From Cupriavidus phytohabitans (lineage in GTDB: Bacteria; Pseudomonadota; Gammaproteobacteria; Burkholderiales; Burkholderiaceae): a stretch of 64,000 bases of DNA. The stretch is taken from positions 1-64,000 of the forward strand of contig NZ_AUFE01000001.1 in NCBI RefSeq assembly GCF_000426345.1, given 5' to 3'. Below are positions 1 to 8,139 of this stretch, piece after piece; the stretch's first letter is position 1; each line of letters opens with the position of its first letter. The notes beneath the pieces were generated by a model, which worked only from the letters and a program-made list of their open reading frames with translations, had not been told where the DNA came from and did no database searches. Made by a program: the position numbers and the translations under genes.

Positions 1-173
1 CAACACGTGCCCATCGCGTGCGACCGGATCGCAACAAACCTCGTCCGCCTCGCCCAAAGCCTCATCGACATGCCGCTTATAAGGCTTGTTGATGCTTACA
101 GTAACTTGGGTGGATTGCCTGTCGGCCGGGGCTTGCATAGCCCAGGGATGCGAGCGCGAGCGCCGCCCGGCTT

Positions 174-440
174 CTAATATTTAATGTCCCGAGCGGTCTC
201 GCGGCCCTGTTGCTTGGTTTGACGCTTGTCTTGCCGGCAATTGGCATTGCTTTGCTGGTTGGCGGCACGGCAGTCCTGCTTTGTCTGCCTGGAGTCCTGG
301 CGTGTTTCTTGGCGAACGTCACGGCCGGCACGGCGCTGTTGCGCCTGCTCCGTCGCCCATGACACGCTGATAAATGTGGCATTGGCAAGCACCGAAGCTG
401 CCACCAGAGAAATCAGCCGCACAGAATAGTAATGGCGCAT
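174..440 (-). CDS. Small secreted Gln/Arg-rich protein
   Basis: An 88-residue protein of unknown function, probably periplasmic. The first 31 or so residues form a signal peptide ending near SVSWA, with cleavage likely before TEQ. The mature part is very hydrophilic and is built of loosely repeated RQxxRQ/KQ units with two cysteines, so it may be an extended or coiled chain. The start was chosen at the ATG at 440 because GGAGG lies four bases upstream; an ATG seven codons earlier has no such site. It is followed by the enoyl reductase gene on the same strand after a long gap, and nothing links them. No family recognised beyond small secreted proteins. Confidence 0.6.
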   Translation of the reverse strand: MRHYYSVRLISLVAASVLANATFISVSWATEQAQQRRAGRDVRQETRQDSRQTKQDCRAANQQSNANCRQDKRQTKQQGRETARDIKY

Positions 441-535
441 ATCACCTCCCCGATGGATCACCCTTCTTCCGTCAAACTACTTTAGTTTCCGCATGGAAGC
501 CTGGCTAGCTGGTACGGTCGCGCATAGCCCCCGTT

Positions 536-1318
536 TCACGCCATGATATTGACGCCGCCATCCACATACAGCGTTTCGCCCGACAGCCGCCGGGCGTACG
601 GCGTAGCCAGGAAGGCGCAGGTGTACCCGACATCCATGATGTCGACCAGCTCGCCTAGCGGAGCGCGCTCCACGGCGTCGGCAAGCATCAGGTCGAATCC
701 CTTCAGCCCTGACGCTGCGCGGGTCTGCAGCGGCCCGGGCGAGATCGCATGCACGCGGATGCCGCGTGGGCCCAGCTCGTACGCGAGGTAGCGTGACACC
801 GCTTCCAGCGCCGCCTTCACCGGACCCATGACGTTGTAGTTCGGCACAACCTTGTTGGCGCCGTGGTAGCTCATGGTAAGCATGGTGCCGCCATCGGCCA
901 TCAGCGGCGCTGCCAGCCGGGCCATGCGCACGAAGGAGTGGCAGGACACATCCATGGCCCTGGCAAAGCCTTCGGCGGAGCAATCGAGCAGGCCGCCTTG
1001 CAGATCTTCCTTCGGCGCCCAGGCGACCGAATGCACCAGGATGTCGAGCTTTCCCCATTGCTCTGCAATTCGCGCGAACAACGCGTCCATTTCCGCCTGG
1101 CTCGTGACATCCAGCGGGAGAAAGATGGAAGCGTCAAGCTGCTGCGCGAGCGGCTCGACATACTGGCGCGCCTTTTCGCCGGCATAAGTCATCGCGATCT
1201 CCGCGCCCAGCTCGCGGAAGGCCTTGGCGCACCCATAGGCAATGGAATGTTCGTTCGCAATCCCGCAGACCAGTGCGCGGGCGTTGGCGAGGATCGGATG
1301 TTGCTGCACTGCAGTCAT
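536..1318 (-). CDS. fabI: Enoyl-ACP reductase, FabI type (SDR family)
   Basis: NAD(P)H-dependent reductase of the FabI branch of the short-chain dehydrogenase superfamily, which reduces the double bond of enoyl-ACP in fatty acid synthesis. The 260 residues carry the atypical nucleotide-binding stretch GIANEHSIAYG (19-29), a FabI-like SYHGA with Tyr151, and the catalytic Tyr161-x6-Lys168 (YNVMGPVK). The start at 1318 has GGAG seven bases upstream; a longer in-frame ATG pair at 1336-1339 lacks a good site. It lies 71 bp downstream of ackA in the same direction and is probably the last gene of the DUF3141-pta-ackA run, so it is likely a second, specialised FabI rather than the housekeeping copy. 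The substrate in this setting is not known. Confidence 0.88.
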   Translation of the reverse strand: MTAVQQHPILANARALVCGIANEHSIAYGCAKAFRELGAEIAMTYAGEKARQYVEPLAQQLDASIFLPLDVTSQAEMDALFARIAEQWGKLDILVHSVAWAPKEDLQGGLLDCSAEGFARAMDVSCHSFVRMARLAAPLMADGGTMLTMSYHGANKVVPNYNVMGPVKAALEAVSRYLAYELGPRGIRVHAISPGPLQTRAASGLKGFDLMLADAVERAPLGELVDIMDVGYTCAFLATPYARRLSGETLYVDGGVNIMA

Positions 1319-1389
1319 GTCACTCTCCGGATTCATCATTGCCAGTGAGCCGTCGGACCATGCCGGTCCCTGATCGGCAACGGCGGCGA

Positions 1390-2580
1390 TCATTGTGCGG
1401 GCGCTGCGAGGACCTCCCTGGTATGCCGGGCAATCATCAGCTCCTCGTTGGTCGGGATGACCCAGACCGGGACCTTGCCCGAAGCCGGGCTGATGCGCGG
1501 CCCGTCGCTGGCGTTTGCCGCAGAATCGACGCTCACCCCCAGCCATGCCGCCAGCTGGCATACGCGCTCGCGGATCGGCGCGGCATGCTCGCCAATGCCT
1601 GCGGTAAAGACCAGCGCGTCCAGCCCCTGCGCGGCGGCGGCCAGCGAGCCAAGCTCACGGGCGATGCGGTACGTGTACAACTCCACCGCAAAGCGGGCCT
1701 GCGCATCGTCGCTGGCGAGCAGCGCGCGCATGTCGCTCGACAAGCCGGAGACGCCAAGCAGCCCGGATTTTCGGTAAATCATGTCCTCGATGGCGTGGGC
1801 ATCCATGCCCAGCTCGCTGATCAGGTACAGGATCACGCCCGGATCGAGGCTGCCGCATCGGGTCCCCATCGGCAGGCCGTCCACCGCGGTAAAGCCCATG
1901 GTGCTGGCGACGCTGCGCCCTGCCACCAGCGCGCACATGCTGCTGCCGTTGCCGAGGTGCGCCACCACCGTGCGGCCCGCGGCAGCGCCCGCATCGACAC
2001 TTGGGAGGACGCTGGCGATGTACTCGTAGGACAGTCCGTGGAAGCCATAGCGCCTGACGCCGCGCGCGGTGATCTCCGCCGGCAAGGCGAATGCCTGTGC
2101 CACTTCCGGCTGCGCCCGGTGGAAGGCGGTATCGAAACAGGCGACCTGCGGAAGCTCCGGACGCCGCTCGGCGAGGATGCGGATCGGCTTCAGGTTGTGG
2201 GGCTGGTGCAAGGGAGCGAGCGGGCAAAGCGTGTCCAGCTCGGCCAGCAGCGCATCGGTCACCCTTGCCGGCTGGGTGAAGCGTACCCCGCCATGCACCA
2301 CCCGGTGCCCCACCGCGCTCAGCGTATGCCCTTCCCCGTGGCCACGCAGGAAGTCCGCCAGGAAGGCGATGGCCCCTTCGTGTCCGAGCTCGGTGCCGGC
2401 GTCCCACCGCCTGGATTCGATCTCGGCGCCCGCCGCGTCGGTCGCGCGAAAGGCCGGCGCCGTATAGAGACCTTCGAGGCTGCCGCGCAGGACGAGCCTC
2501 AGTGCGTCCTCATGGGTGTCATAGGCGCAATACTTGATGCTCGACGAACCCGCATTCAGGACCAGGATCAGTTCGGCCAT
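1390..2580 (-). CDS. ackA: Acetate/propionate kinase
   Basis: Converts acyl phosphate and ADP to the carboxylate and ATP (reversible), usually acetate or propionate. The 396 residues match the usual length. Visible motifs are the N-terminal phosphate loop NAGSSSIKY (9-17), GHRVVHGG (91-98), CFDTAFH (148-154), the GTRCGSLDPG segment and TAGIGEHA, the counterpart of the family's TGGIGEN. The gene begins four bases after the stop of the phosphate acyltransferase gene, so the two are surely co-transcribed and act in series: acyl-CoA to acyl phosphate to acid plus ATP. The chain-length preference cannot be read from the sequence; the company of a PhaC-like protein leaves acyl chains longer than acetyl possible. 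Confidence 0.95.
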   Translation of the reverse strand: MAELILVLNAGSSSIKYCAYDTHEDALRLVLRGSLEGLYTAPAFRATDAAGAEIESRRWDAGTELGHEGAIAFLADFLRGHGEGHTLSAVGHRVVHGGVRFTQPARVTDALLAELDTLCPLAPLHQPHNLKPIRILAERRPELPQVACFDTAFHRAQPEVAQAFALPAEITARGVRRYGFHGLSYEYIASVLPSVDAGAAAGRTVVAHLGNGSSMCALVAGRSVASTMGFTAVDGLPMGTRCGSLDPGVILYLISELGMDAHAIEDMIYRKSGLLGVSGLSSDMRALLASDDAQARFAVELYTYRIARELGSLAAAAQGLDALVFTAGIGEHAAPIRERVCQLAAWLGVSVDSAANASDGPRISPASGKVPVWVIPTNEELMIARHTREVLAAPAQ

Positions 2581-2584
2581 GGCA

Positions 2585-3523
2585 TCACCCCGAAACCTGG
2601 CCGGAATCCCGGCGTGCCTTGGCCACCAATGCGGCCACCGCGCACGAAGCCAGCCGGGTCGTGACGGAGTCGGCGCGACTGGTCAGGATGATCGGGACCC
2701 GCGCACCGAGCACGATGCCGGCGGCATCGGCGCCGGCCAGGAAGGTCAGGCTCTTGGCCAGCATGTTGCCGGCGTCCAGATCCGGCACCAGCAAGACATT
2801 GGCGCGCCCGGCCACCGGCGAATCGATCTTCTTGATCCGTGCCGCATCCAGGTTGATGGCGTTGTCCAGGGCAAGCGGCCCGTCGACGACGGCACCGGTA
2901 ATCTGGTGGCGATCGACCATCTTGCACAACGCGGCGGCATCGAGCGTGGATGGCACCTTGGGGTTGACCGTCTCCATCGCCGAAAGAATCGCCACGCGCA
3001 CCTCCTTGACCCGCAAGGCATGGGCCAGGTCAATCGCGTTCTGCAGGATGTCGGCCTTTTCGGCCAGCGTCGGGGCTATATTGACGGCGGCGTCTGTGAC
3101 GATCAACGCGTCCTCGTGCCCGGGCACATCCATCACGAAGCAGTGGCTGATGCGCCGGGCGGTGCGCAAGCCGCTGTCGCCCCTGACCACGGCTCCCATG
3201 AGCTCGTCGGTGTGCAGGCTGCCTTTCATCAGCGCCTCAGCCTTGCTTTCGCGCACCAGTTGCACGGCGGCAGTCGCCGCCGCATGGCTATGCTCGGCGT
3301 CGACGATCGGATACTCGCGGATGTCGATGCCGGCGGCCCGCGCGGCGTCCTCGATGCGCGAACGTGGCCCCACCAGGATCGGTGCGATCAGGCCCAGCCG
3401 GGCGGCCTCTACCGCCCCTTCCAGCGAAGCCTGGTCGCACGGGTGCGCCACCGCGGTTGGCGTAGGCGGCATGGTCTTGCAGTAATCAATCAGACGCTGG
3501 TACTTCTCATGCTTGGCATTCAT
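2585..3523 (-). CDS. pta: Phosphate acetyl/butyryltransferase
   Basis: Transfers an acyl group between CoA and orthophosphate, feeding AckA. The 312-residue protein is the single-domain PTA_PTB type without the DRTGG or MaoC domains found in longer relatives. Characteristic segments include MKGSLHTDELMGAVV, the DAAVNIAPTL stretch and the C-terminal NMLAKSLTFLAGADAAGIVLGARVP region cut here to its key part, NMLAKSL then GARVPI. The start at 3523 follows AGGAG at a normal distance. It is followed four bases later by ackA and preceded by the DUF3141 gene after 66 bp. Whether it prefers acetyl-, propionyl- or butyryl-CoA is not visible. Confidence 0.92.
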   Translation of the reverse strand: MNAKHEKYQRLIDYCKTMPPTPTAVAHPCDQASLEGAVEAARLGLIAPILVGPRSRIEDAARAAGIDIREYPIVDAEHSHAAATAAVQLVRESKAEALMKGSLHTDELMGAVVRGDSGLRTARRISHCFVMDVPGHEDALIVTDAAVNIAPTLAEKADILQNAIDLAHALRVKEVRVAILSAMETVNPKVPSTLDAAALCKMVDRHQITGAVVDGPLALDNAINLDAARIKKIDSPVAGRANVLLVPDLDAGNMLAKSLTFLAGADAAGIVLGARVPIILTSRADSVTTRLASCAVAALVAKARRDSGQVSG

Positions 3524-3589
3524 GGGTTACTCCTGCGCCAGGATCGTGGGTTTCGGTAGGCTGCGCGGCATGTGCCCGCTGCCCGCTCG

Positions 3590-5911
3590 CTAGGAGGCGC
3601 GGCTGAGCGGCACGGCCGCACCGCGCGCGCGCTCCGGCCTGGCGCCCAGCACCGTGCGGATCCGCTCCAGCATTGCCGCCTGCTCGGCAGTGGGCGTCGC
3701 GCCAAGCAGGCGCTCATCGGCATGCAGCTTCTCCGCCAGCGCCTGCAGCCGCTGGCGGTCGGCCTGATGCCTGAGCAAGGCCGGCAGCGCCGCGAGCGCC
3801 TGCTCGGGCGCGTACCGCGTGATCAGTTCCTGCTGGCCGCGGATCTTGCGCCAGGCGTGCGGCTCCAGTTCCGGCAGCAGATCCGCATAGTCCGTGACCA
3901 GTTCCTTGCGCAACTCGAGCCGGGACAGCGGCAGGGGCTCACCCTTGCGGCTCAGCAGGCATGCCAGCCGGGCCGTGGCCTCGGCGTATCCGCCCTCTCC
4001 CACGGCGGCCAGCGCCGCCTGGACTTCCGGCAGGTCCTGCGGCGCGGTGGCCGCTGGCGCACCCGTGCGGGCGAGAGTCTCGCTCCTGGGCTTGAACGGG
4101 AACAGGTTGGCGTACACATTGAAGAAGGTGTATTCGGTCATCGCATCGCGCACGGCACGGTATGCGTCCAGTCCGGCGCTGAGCATTTCCGCGCCTGCCT
4201 GCTCCTGCTGCCGCAGCGGATGCTCCGGTTCCAGCGCTTGCCGGTTGGCGCGTACCATGTCGGCGGCTGGCTTAAGCCACGCCATCCACGGATTCAGGTC
4301 CGAGAACAGCCAGTTCTGCACGCGCAACGGATGGAATTCGCGCAGCACGCGCGCTGTCATGTCATTGGAAAGCGCCTGGACGTAAGGCTGCGCGAACAGC
4401 TCGTAGGCGCGCTGCGTGAAGTCCGACAGGTTGGCGACCGTCTCGAACGGCTTCTCGTCGACGCGCTCGAAGCGGTTGAGCCTGCTGGCAATCTCCTCGA
4501 GCGAGTGCTCCTCGAGTTCAACCTCATACTCCACGCCCTCGCTGCCCTTGCGCTCGTGGATAACCATGCCGTAGAGCCCCGGCGGCAGCAGTTCGATGCT
4601 CTTGAGCACCGAGACGATCTGCGCATGCTCCTTCTGCGCGACCTTGCCGGAGACAAAGATGCCGAGATGGCCGACACTCCGGTGCATCATGCCGACAATC
4701 ACCTGGCCGCGAGCCTTGATCTCCTCGGTACTGCCGTAGATGTCAACAACCCAGTTGAAGGCCTGCTGTGGCGGGGTGATGTTGTCGCCCATCGAGGCAA
4801 ACAGGACGATAGGCGCGCGGATCTCGCGCAGATCGAACGCCTTGCCGCTGGCCGCCTTGACGTCTCCGCTCCAAAGCCTGTTGCCGACGAACAGATTGCG
4901 CGTGATCCATTCGATCTCCTCGCGGTTCATCAGGTAGTAGCCGCCCCACCAGCGTTCGAACTCCAGAAAGCGCGGCGGCTCGGTATCGGCCTTTTTGTAC
5001 AGGTTGTAGTACTTGTCCCAGAGACTGTTGGCCGGATTCAGGTTCTCGAAATTCTGGACCAGCCAGGCGCCGTCGAACTTGCCGTTGCCGAGGTCCGCCG
5101 TGTACGAAGCGAGCCATGTTCCACCCAGGAGCCCGCCGGAATAGCGCATCGGGTTGTCGCCCTCGCCCTCGCTCCAGGCACCGCTCCAGTACGACATCGG
5201 CGCGCCGTTGATCACGATCGGCCCGGTGTCATCCGGGTCCGAGGCGCCGAGCATCATCGCAGCCCAGCCGCCCTGGCAATTGCCGATGATGGCCGGCTTG
5301 GCGCTGTGCGGATGCAGCGAACGCACCTTCTTGATGAACTGTTGCTCGGCCTCGCATACGTCCAGCAGGGTCTGTCCCGGCTCGGGATCGCGAAAGAAGA
5401 TGACGAAGTACACCGGATGACCCGCACGCATTGCCACGCCCACCTGCGAGTCGTCCTTGAAACCGCCGATGCCTGGGCCATGGCCCGCGCGCGGATCGAT
5501 GATGACGTAGGGGCGGCGGCTGTCATCGATCTTCACGCCATCGGGCGGCGTGATCTTCAGAAGCGCATAGTTGACGGGCCGTTCGAACTGGCGCCCATCC
5601 AGAACCGTCTCGTAGCCGAAATGCAGGACCGGCTTGAGGCCCTGCATGGTGTTTTCGACAAAGTTGTTGCCCCGTTGCCTGAGCGTGTCCCAGAACAGGA
5701 TGGCCCGCTGCATGCTGTCGATGGCATAGGCATAGCCGCTCATCGGGTCCATGCCGGCCATCGCCCTGGACGGACCGGTGCCCGGATCTCCAACGGCTTG
5801 CTGCATGCGGCCACCATAGGCCTCCTGCGCATGCTTCAGCCGCTTTTGCAGCACCATGCCGGTCTTGAGACCAACTTCACGCGCGTGAACCAGTTGCTTT
5901 GCTGCGTCCAT
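3590..5911 (-). CDS. DUF3141 protein, PhaC-like alpha/beta hydrolase
   Basis: A 773-residue relative of polyhydroxyalkanoate synthases with unproven function. It keeps the synthase-type lipase box with cysteine as nucleophile, GNCQGG (210-215, Cys212), a fitting acid at Asp376 in FASMGDNITPP and a histidine at His415 in SVGHLGIF, so the Cys-Asp-His triad of PHA synthases seems complete. The C-terminal 300 or so residues are helical and unlike classical PhaC. The start at 5911 has GGAG eight bases upstream. It heads a likely operon with pta, ackA and fabI, suggesting a link between acyl-CoA or polymer metabolism and acyl phosphate. I recall a similar gene order in a phosphate-starvation operon of Sinorhizobium, unchecked here. 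It could also be a hydrolase rather than a synthase. Confidence 0.85.
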   Translation of the reverse strand: MDAAKQLVHAREVGLKTGMVLQKRLKHAQEAYGGRMQQAVGDPGTGPSRAMAGMDPMSGYAYAIDSMQRAILFWDTLRQRGNNFVENTMQGLKPVLHFGYETVLDGRQFERPVNYALLKITPPDGVKIDDSRRPYVIIDPRAGHGPGIGGFKDDSQVGVAMRAGHPVYFVIFFRDPEPGQTLLDVCEAEQQFIKKVRSLHPHSAKPAIIGNCQGGWAAMMLGASDPDDTGPIVINGAPMSYWSGAWSEGEGDNPMRYSGGLLGGTWLASYTADLGNGKFDGAWLVQNFENLNPANSLWDKYYNLYKKADTEPPRFLEFERWWGGYYLMNREEIEWITRNLFVGNRLWSGDVKAASGKAFDLREIRAPIVLFASMGDNITPPQQAFNWVVDIYGSTEEIKARGQVIVGMMHRSVGHLGIFVSGKVAQKEHAQIVSVLKSIELLPPGLYGMVIHERKGSEGVEYEVELEEHSLEEIASRLNRFERVDEKPFETVANLSDFTQRAYELFAQPYVQALSNDMTARVLREFHPLRVQNWLFSDLNPWMAWLKPAADMVRANRQALEPEHPLRQQEQAGAEMLSAGLDAYRAVRDAMTEYTFFNVYANLFPFKPRSETLARTGAPAATAPQDLPEVQAALAAVGEGGYAEATARLACLLSRKGEPLPLSRLELRKELVTDYADLLPELEPHAWRKIRGQQELITRYAPEQALAALPALLRHQADRQRLQALAEKLHADERLLGATPTAEQAAMLERIRTVLGARPERARGAAVPLSRAS

Positions 5912-5923
5912 GCCGTTCTCCGC

Positions 5924-5941
5924 TAGACAATTCTGTGACAG
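5924..5941 (-). promoter_or_regulatory. Pho-box-like sequence before the DUF3141 gene
   Basis: On the minus strand this reads CTGTCACAGAATTGTCTA, which agrees with about 13 of 18 positions of the PhoB box consensus (two CTGTCA-type heptamers separated by four bases). It ends only 12 bases before the chosen ATG, which is closer than an activating Pho box should be, so either translation starts further in or the match is chance. Confidence 0.25.
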
Positions 5942-6061
5942 GGGAGCCAAGGAAGCGGGGCGGCCCCGGTTCGACACGATTCCGCGCCCCGACCGCGGCC
6001 ACCAGAAGGGGGCCAGGGGGCCACATGGTTGGCGCGCCTGGCCTGGGATAATCCTGCGCTG

Positions 6062-6649
6062 CTACTTGCCTGCGGCCGGCTGGACGGACACAGCAACGGC
6101 CTCGGTATAGACCGCTTCGACCCGGTCGCCCTTCTTGATTTCCTTGAGACGTTCCGGATCCTCCACCATAAGGTCCACGGTGCGTCCTTTCGGACCTTTC
6201 AGGGTTACGGTCCTGGCGCTGGTGTTGACCGCGACAACGTCCGCTGTGACGGTAACTTCCCGCCCGACCGTGCCGCCTGGCTTGGCTCCCGACGCGGCAC
6301 GGTCCGAGATCTCGCGCTCAGTCATTGCAAGCGGGCCCTTCCCCTTCTTGAGGCTCATGGTCAGCGCTTCCTTGTACTCGATCGTGACGGTATCGCCGAC
6401 CTTGAGTTGCTCGAAGTTCCTCGCCTCCGGTCCCACGACAAGATCCGTGGTCTTGCCATCGGCGGATTTAAGCGAGACCGTTCGCGTCGGCGCATCGATC
6501 TTGACGATCCTGGCGGTGAGCTTCGCCGTGCCGGTCGCTGTCGCCTGTCCGGGTGACTGCGTGACACCCACGCGGGTTTCGGGCTGCGCCCACGCAGAAG
6601 CGGCCGCCGCCACCATCACCGCCGCAGCCAATAGGGTTGTCCGTTTCAT
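6062..6649 (-). CDS. Periplasmic protein with two internal repeats
   Basis: A 195-residue exported protein of unknown function. The first 21 residues are a clear signal peptide ending in ASAWA before QPETR. The mature part contains two related units: about 40-90 (TARIVKIDAPTRTVSL then GDTVTIEYKEALTMSL) and about 130-190 (TADVVAVNTSARTVTL then GDRVEAVYTEAVAVSV). Each unit looks like a small beta-barrel, so the gene arose by internal duplication. The start has AGAGGAAA at a normal distance. It precedes the DUF3141 operon on the same strand with a 150-bp gap and may or may not share its transcript. I do not recognise a named family with confidence. Confidence 0.8.
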   Translation of the reverse strand: MKRTTLLAAAVMVAAAASAWAQPETRVGVTQSPGQATATGTAKLTARIVKIDAPTRTVSLKSADGKTTDLVVGPEARNFEQLKVGDTVTIEYKEALTMSLKKGKGPLAMTEREISDRAASGAKPGGTVGREVTVTADVVAVNTSARTVTLKGPKGRTVDLMVEDPERLKEIKKGDRVEAVYTEAVAVSVQPAAGK

Positions 6650-6970
6650 GCTGATTTCCTCTGATCAGGTTTGCACTACGCTCATCCGGGATTGCCGCCC
6701 CTCGCTTCAGGTGAAGCGCTCTCTCGGCACGAGGGCGGTGATCTTGTGGCTTTTCCGGAACATGTCGGGGATGCGCCCGCGCGGCGTGTCCAGGGTGTCA
6801 GCTCCAAACTCTAGCGTCAGCCGCGATGGCAGCCGTACTGAATCTTTTCGGACGATGAGATAAGAAAAGTTTCCGTCTCGGGAGGCCCAATGAATGAGTG
6901 AGCATCCGATTGGACTCTGCCTGCTCTAAGCTGAACTGGCGCGGAGTCACCAATCGACTGGAGAATGATC
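6650..6970. other. Divergent intergenic region, no gene seen
   Basis: This 321-bp stretch separates the divergent periplasmic-protein and lipoprotein genes and should hold both promoters. I see no convincing sigma70 pair, repeat, RNA gene or coding frame in it. Confidence 0.5.
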
Positions 6971-7492
6971 ATGCGTTATCGCCTGTTCGCCTGCTTGACC
7001 GCTATCTTGGCGACCCTTGTGCTGGGCGCCTGCGCTAGCCTTCGGCCCCTTGAAACGGCACAGGGGATGCTCGGCGGCCCGCAGAGTGCCGTGCGAGATA
7101 CGTTCGGGGCTCCCACGGAAACCTTCCAGCTCGCTGACGGCACTACCCGGTGGATCTATTCGAAGCAGCCGCTCGGCTTTGAAGTCTACGCGGCAGACTT
7201 CGACGCAAACGGCAAGCTGACAAGATTTCGGCAGATGCTGACCGAGAAAGAGATTTACGAGGCGCGCCCCGGGGTGTGGACCAAGCAGGATATTGCCGAG
7301 CGCTTTGGCCATCCGCGCGAGCCCATCGAGTATTACCCGCTGATGAAGCGCGAAGCCTGGTCCTACCGGCTCTATGCGGGTGCTTACATGCCGGCGCATT
7401 TCAGCGCCTACTTTGATGAACGCGGCGTGCTCGACCGGACCATGATCATTGTCGACGCGATCGGAGGCGACGCGCGCGACAGTAGCAAGTAG
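6971..7492 (+). CDS. Outer-membrane lipoprotein, BamE/SmpA-like repeats
   Basis: A 173-residue lipoprotein. The signal peptide ends in a lipobox (LVLGAC, lipidated Cys at about residue 21) followed by Ala-Ser, compatible with sorting to the outer membrane. The mature part shows two similar segments, one around DTFGAPTETFQLADGTTRWIY and one around ERFGHPREPIEYYP, which resemble the small alpha-beta repeat of the SmpA/OmlA (BamE) fold. The ATG at 6971 was preferred to the one at 6965 because GGAG sits seven bases before it, while it touches the earlier ATG. It stands alone. Function is unknown; similarity to BamE is by pattern only and is probably structural. Confidence 0.78.
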   Translation: MRYRLFACLTAILATLVLGACASLRPLETAQGMLGGPQSAVRDTFGAPTETFQLADGTTRWIYSKQPLGFEVYAADFDANGKLTRFRQMLTEKEIYEARPGVWTKQDIAERFGHPREPIEYYPLMKREAWSYRLYAGAYMPAHFSAYFDERGVLDRTMIIVDAIGGDARDSSK

Positions 7493-7562
7493 GTACGGCC
7501 TTGGCATCGCTAACGCGCTTTGCCTGCCGCATCCGATGTTGCCTGCGGCAGCAACTTTAGTG

Positions 7563-7748
7563 TCAGGCTACATGCGGCGAAACGTCGGAGCGGGTTCGTT
7601 TCTTGTCAAAGATGGCCACCAGTATCAGGCCAAGGGACGGGCTGAACAGCATCGAGAATGCCGTCCAGGCGACACCGGAGCGGCCCAGCGCATTGGCAAC
7701 GAACCCGACTGAAATGGAGAAGATCAACCAGCAAGCGATAGCGAACAT
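7563..7748 (-). CDS. Small two-helix membrane protein
   Basis: A 61-residue hypothetical protein with two hydrophobic segments, about 3-20 (IACWLIFSISVGFVA) and about 28-47 (AWTAFSMLFSPSLGLILVAI), followed by a basic tail DKKRTR that should lie in the cytoplasm. Length and composition suit a real inner-membrane microprotein. The ribosome site is weak (GAG a few bases before the ATG). It converges with the lipoprotein gene. No family recognised. Confidence 0.5.
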   Translation of the reverse strand: MFAIACWLIFSISVGFVANALGRSGVAWTAFSMLFSPSLGLILVAIFDKKRTRSDVSPHVA

Positions 7749-8089
7749 GACTCAAGCACGAATGGGATCCGAGGGGCGTCGCCGGAACGGTGGAAGGAGA
7801 GCGACGGCTTCCACCAGTTTCGGAAATCCTGGCCCATGCGTTTGATTTCCCGAGACAAAATCTTTGCAATTCGGGACAGCCGGGAAAGTACTACACCGGC
7901 TTCCCTCGCCACCGGGCGCTCTCGCTATCGCCGCCGCGATCACTCCATGGCGTGTCCTGGCTGCCAGGAGATCACCAGCAACGGCTTCAACCCGCCGGAA
8001 GCCAGCCCGCCCGACATCCCGAGCAGCAAGCCTGCCCCGATATGAGCTCGTAGCCAGAACGCCACAGACTTTTCTTGCATCCACCAGAA

Positions 8090-8109
8090 TACTGTATATA
8101 TTTACAGTA
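8090..8109 (+). promoter_or_regulatory. LexA (SOS) box 1
   Basis: The sequence TACTGTATATATTTACAGTA is a nearly perfect palindrome of the form CTGT-N8-ACAG with an AT-only core, the classical LexA operator used in gamma- and beta-proteobacteria. It lies 31-50 bases before the start codon at 8140, where it would cover a promoter. Confidence 0.88.
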
Positions 8110-8128
8110 CCTGTATGGATGAACAGTA
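8109..8128 (+). promoter_or_regulatory. LexA (SOS) box 2, abutting box 1
   Basis: A second CTGT-N8-ACAG site (CTGT at 8111-8114, ACAG at 8123-8126) is centred 19 bp after the first. Its core is less AT-rich, so it should bind more weakly. Tandem boxes usually mean tight repression and late or strong induction. Confidence 0.7.
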
Positions 8129-8139
8129 GGAGTCTGGCC

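Larger units (their letters stand above)
7749..8139. other. Intergenic region ending in two LexA boxes
   Basis: This 391-bp stretch has no gene that I can support; the reading frames across it lack ribosome sites and family resemblance. Its right end is notably AT-rich and carries two tandem LexA boxes and the ribosome site AGGAG of the gene starting at 8140. Confidence 0.6.

Noticed and set aside
477-1058. Second minus-strand frame overlapping the fabI gene
   Set aside because: It is an out-of-frame shadow of fabI, which has intact SDR motifs.
3572-5926. Very long plus-strand frame (784 codons) opposite the DUF3141 gene
   Set aside because: It is an antisense shadow of a GC-rich gene: its composition is Arg/Gln/Ala-rich with no family motif, whereas the minus strand has an intact Cys-Asp-His triad and a ribosome site.
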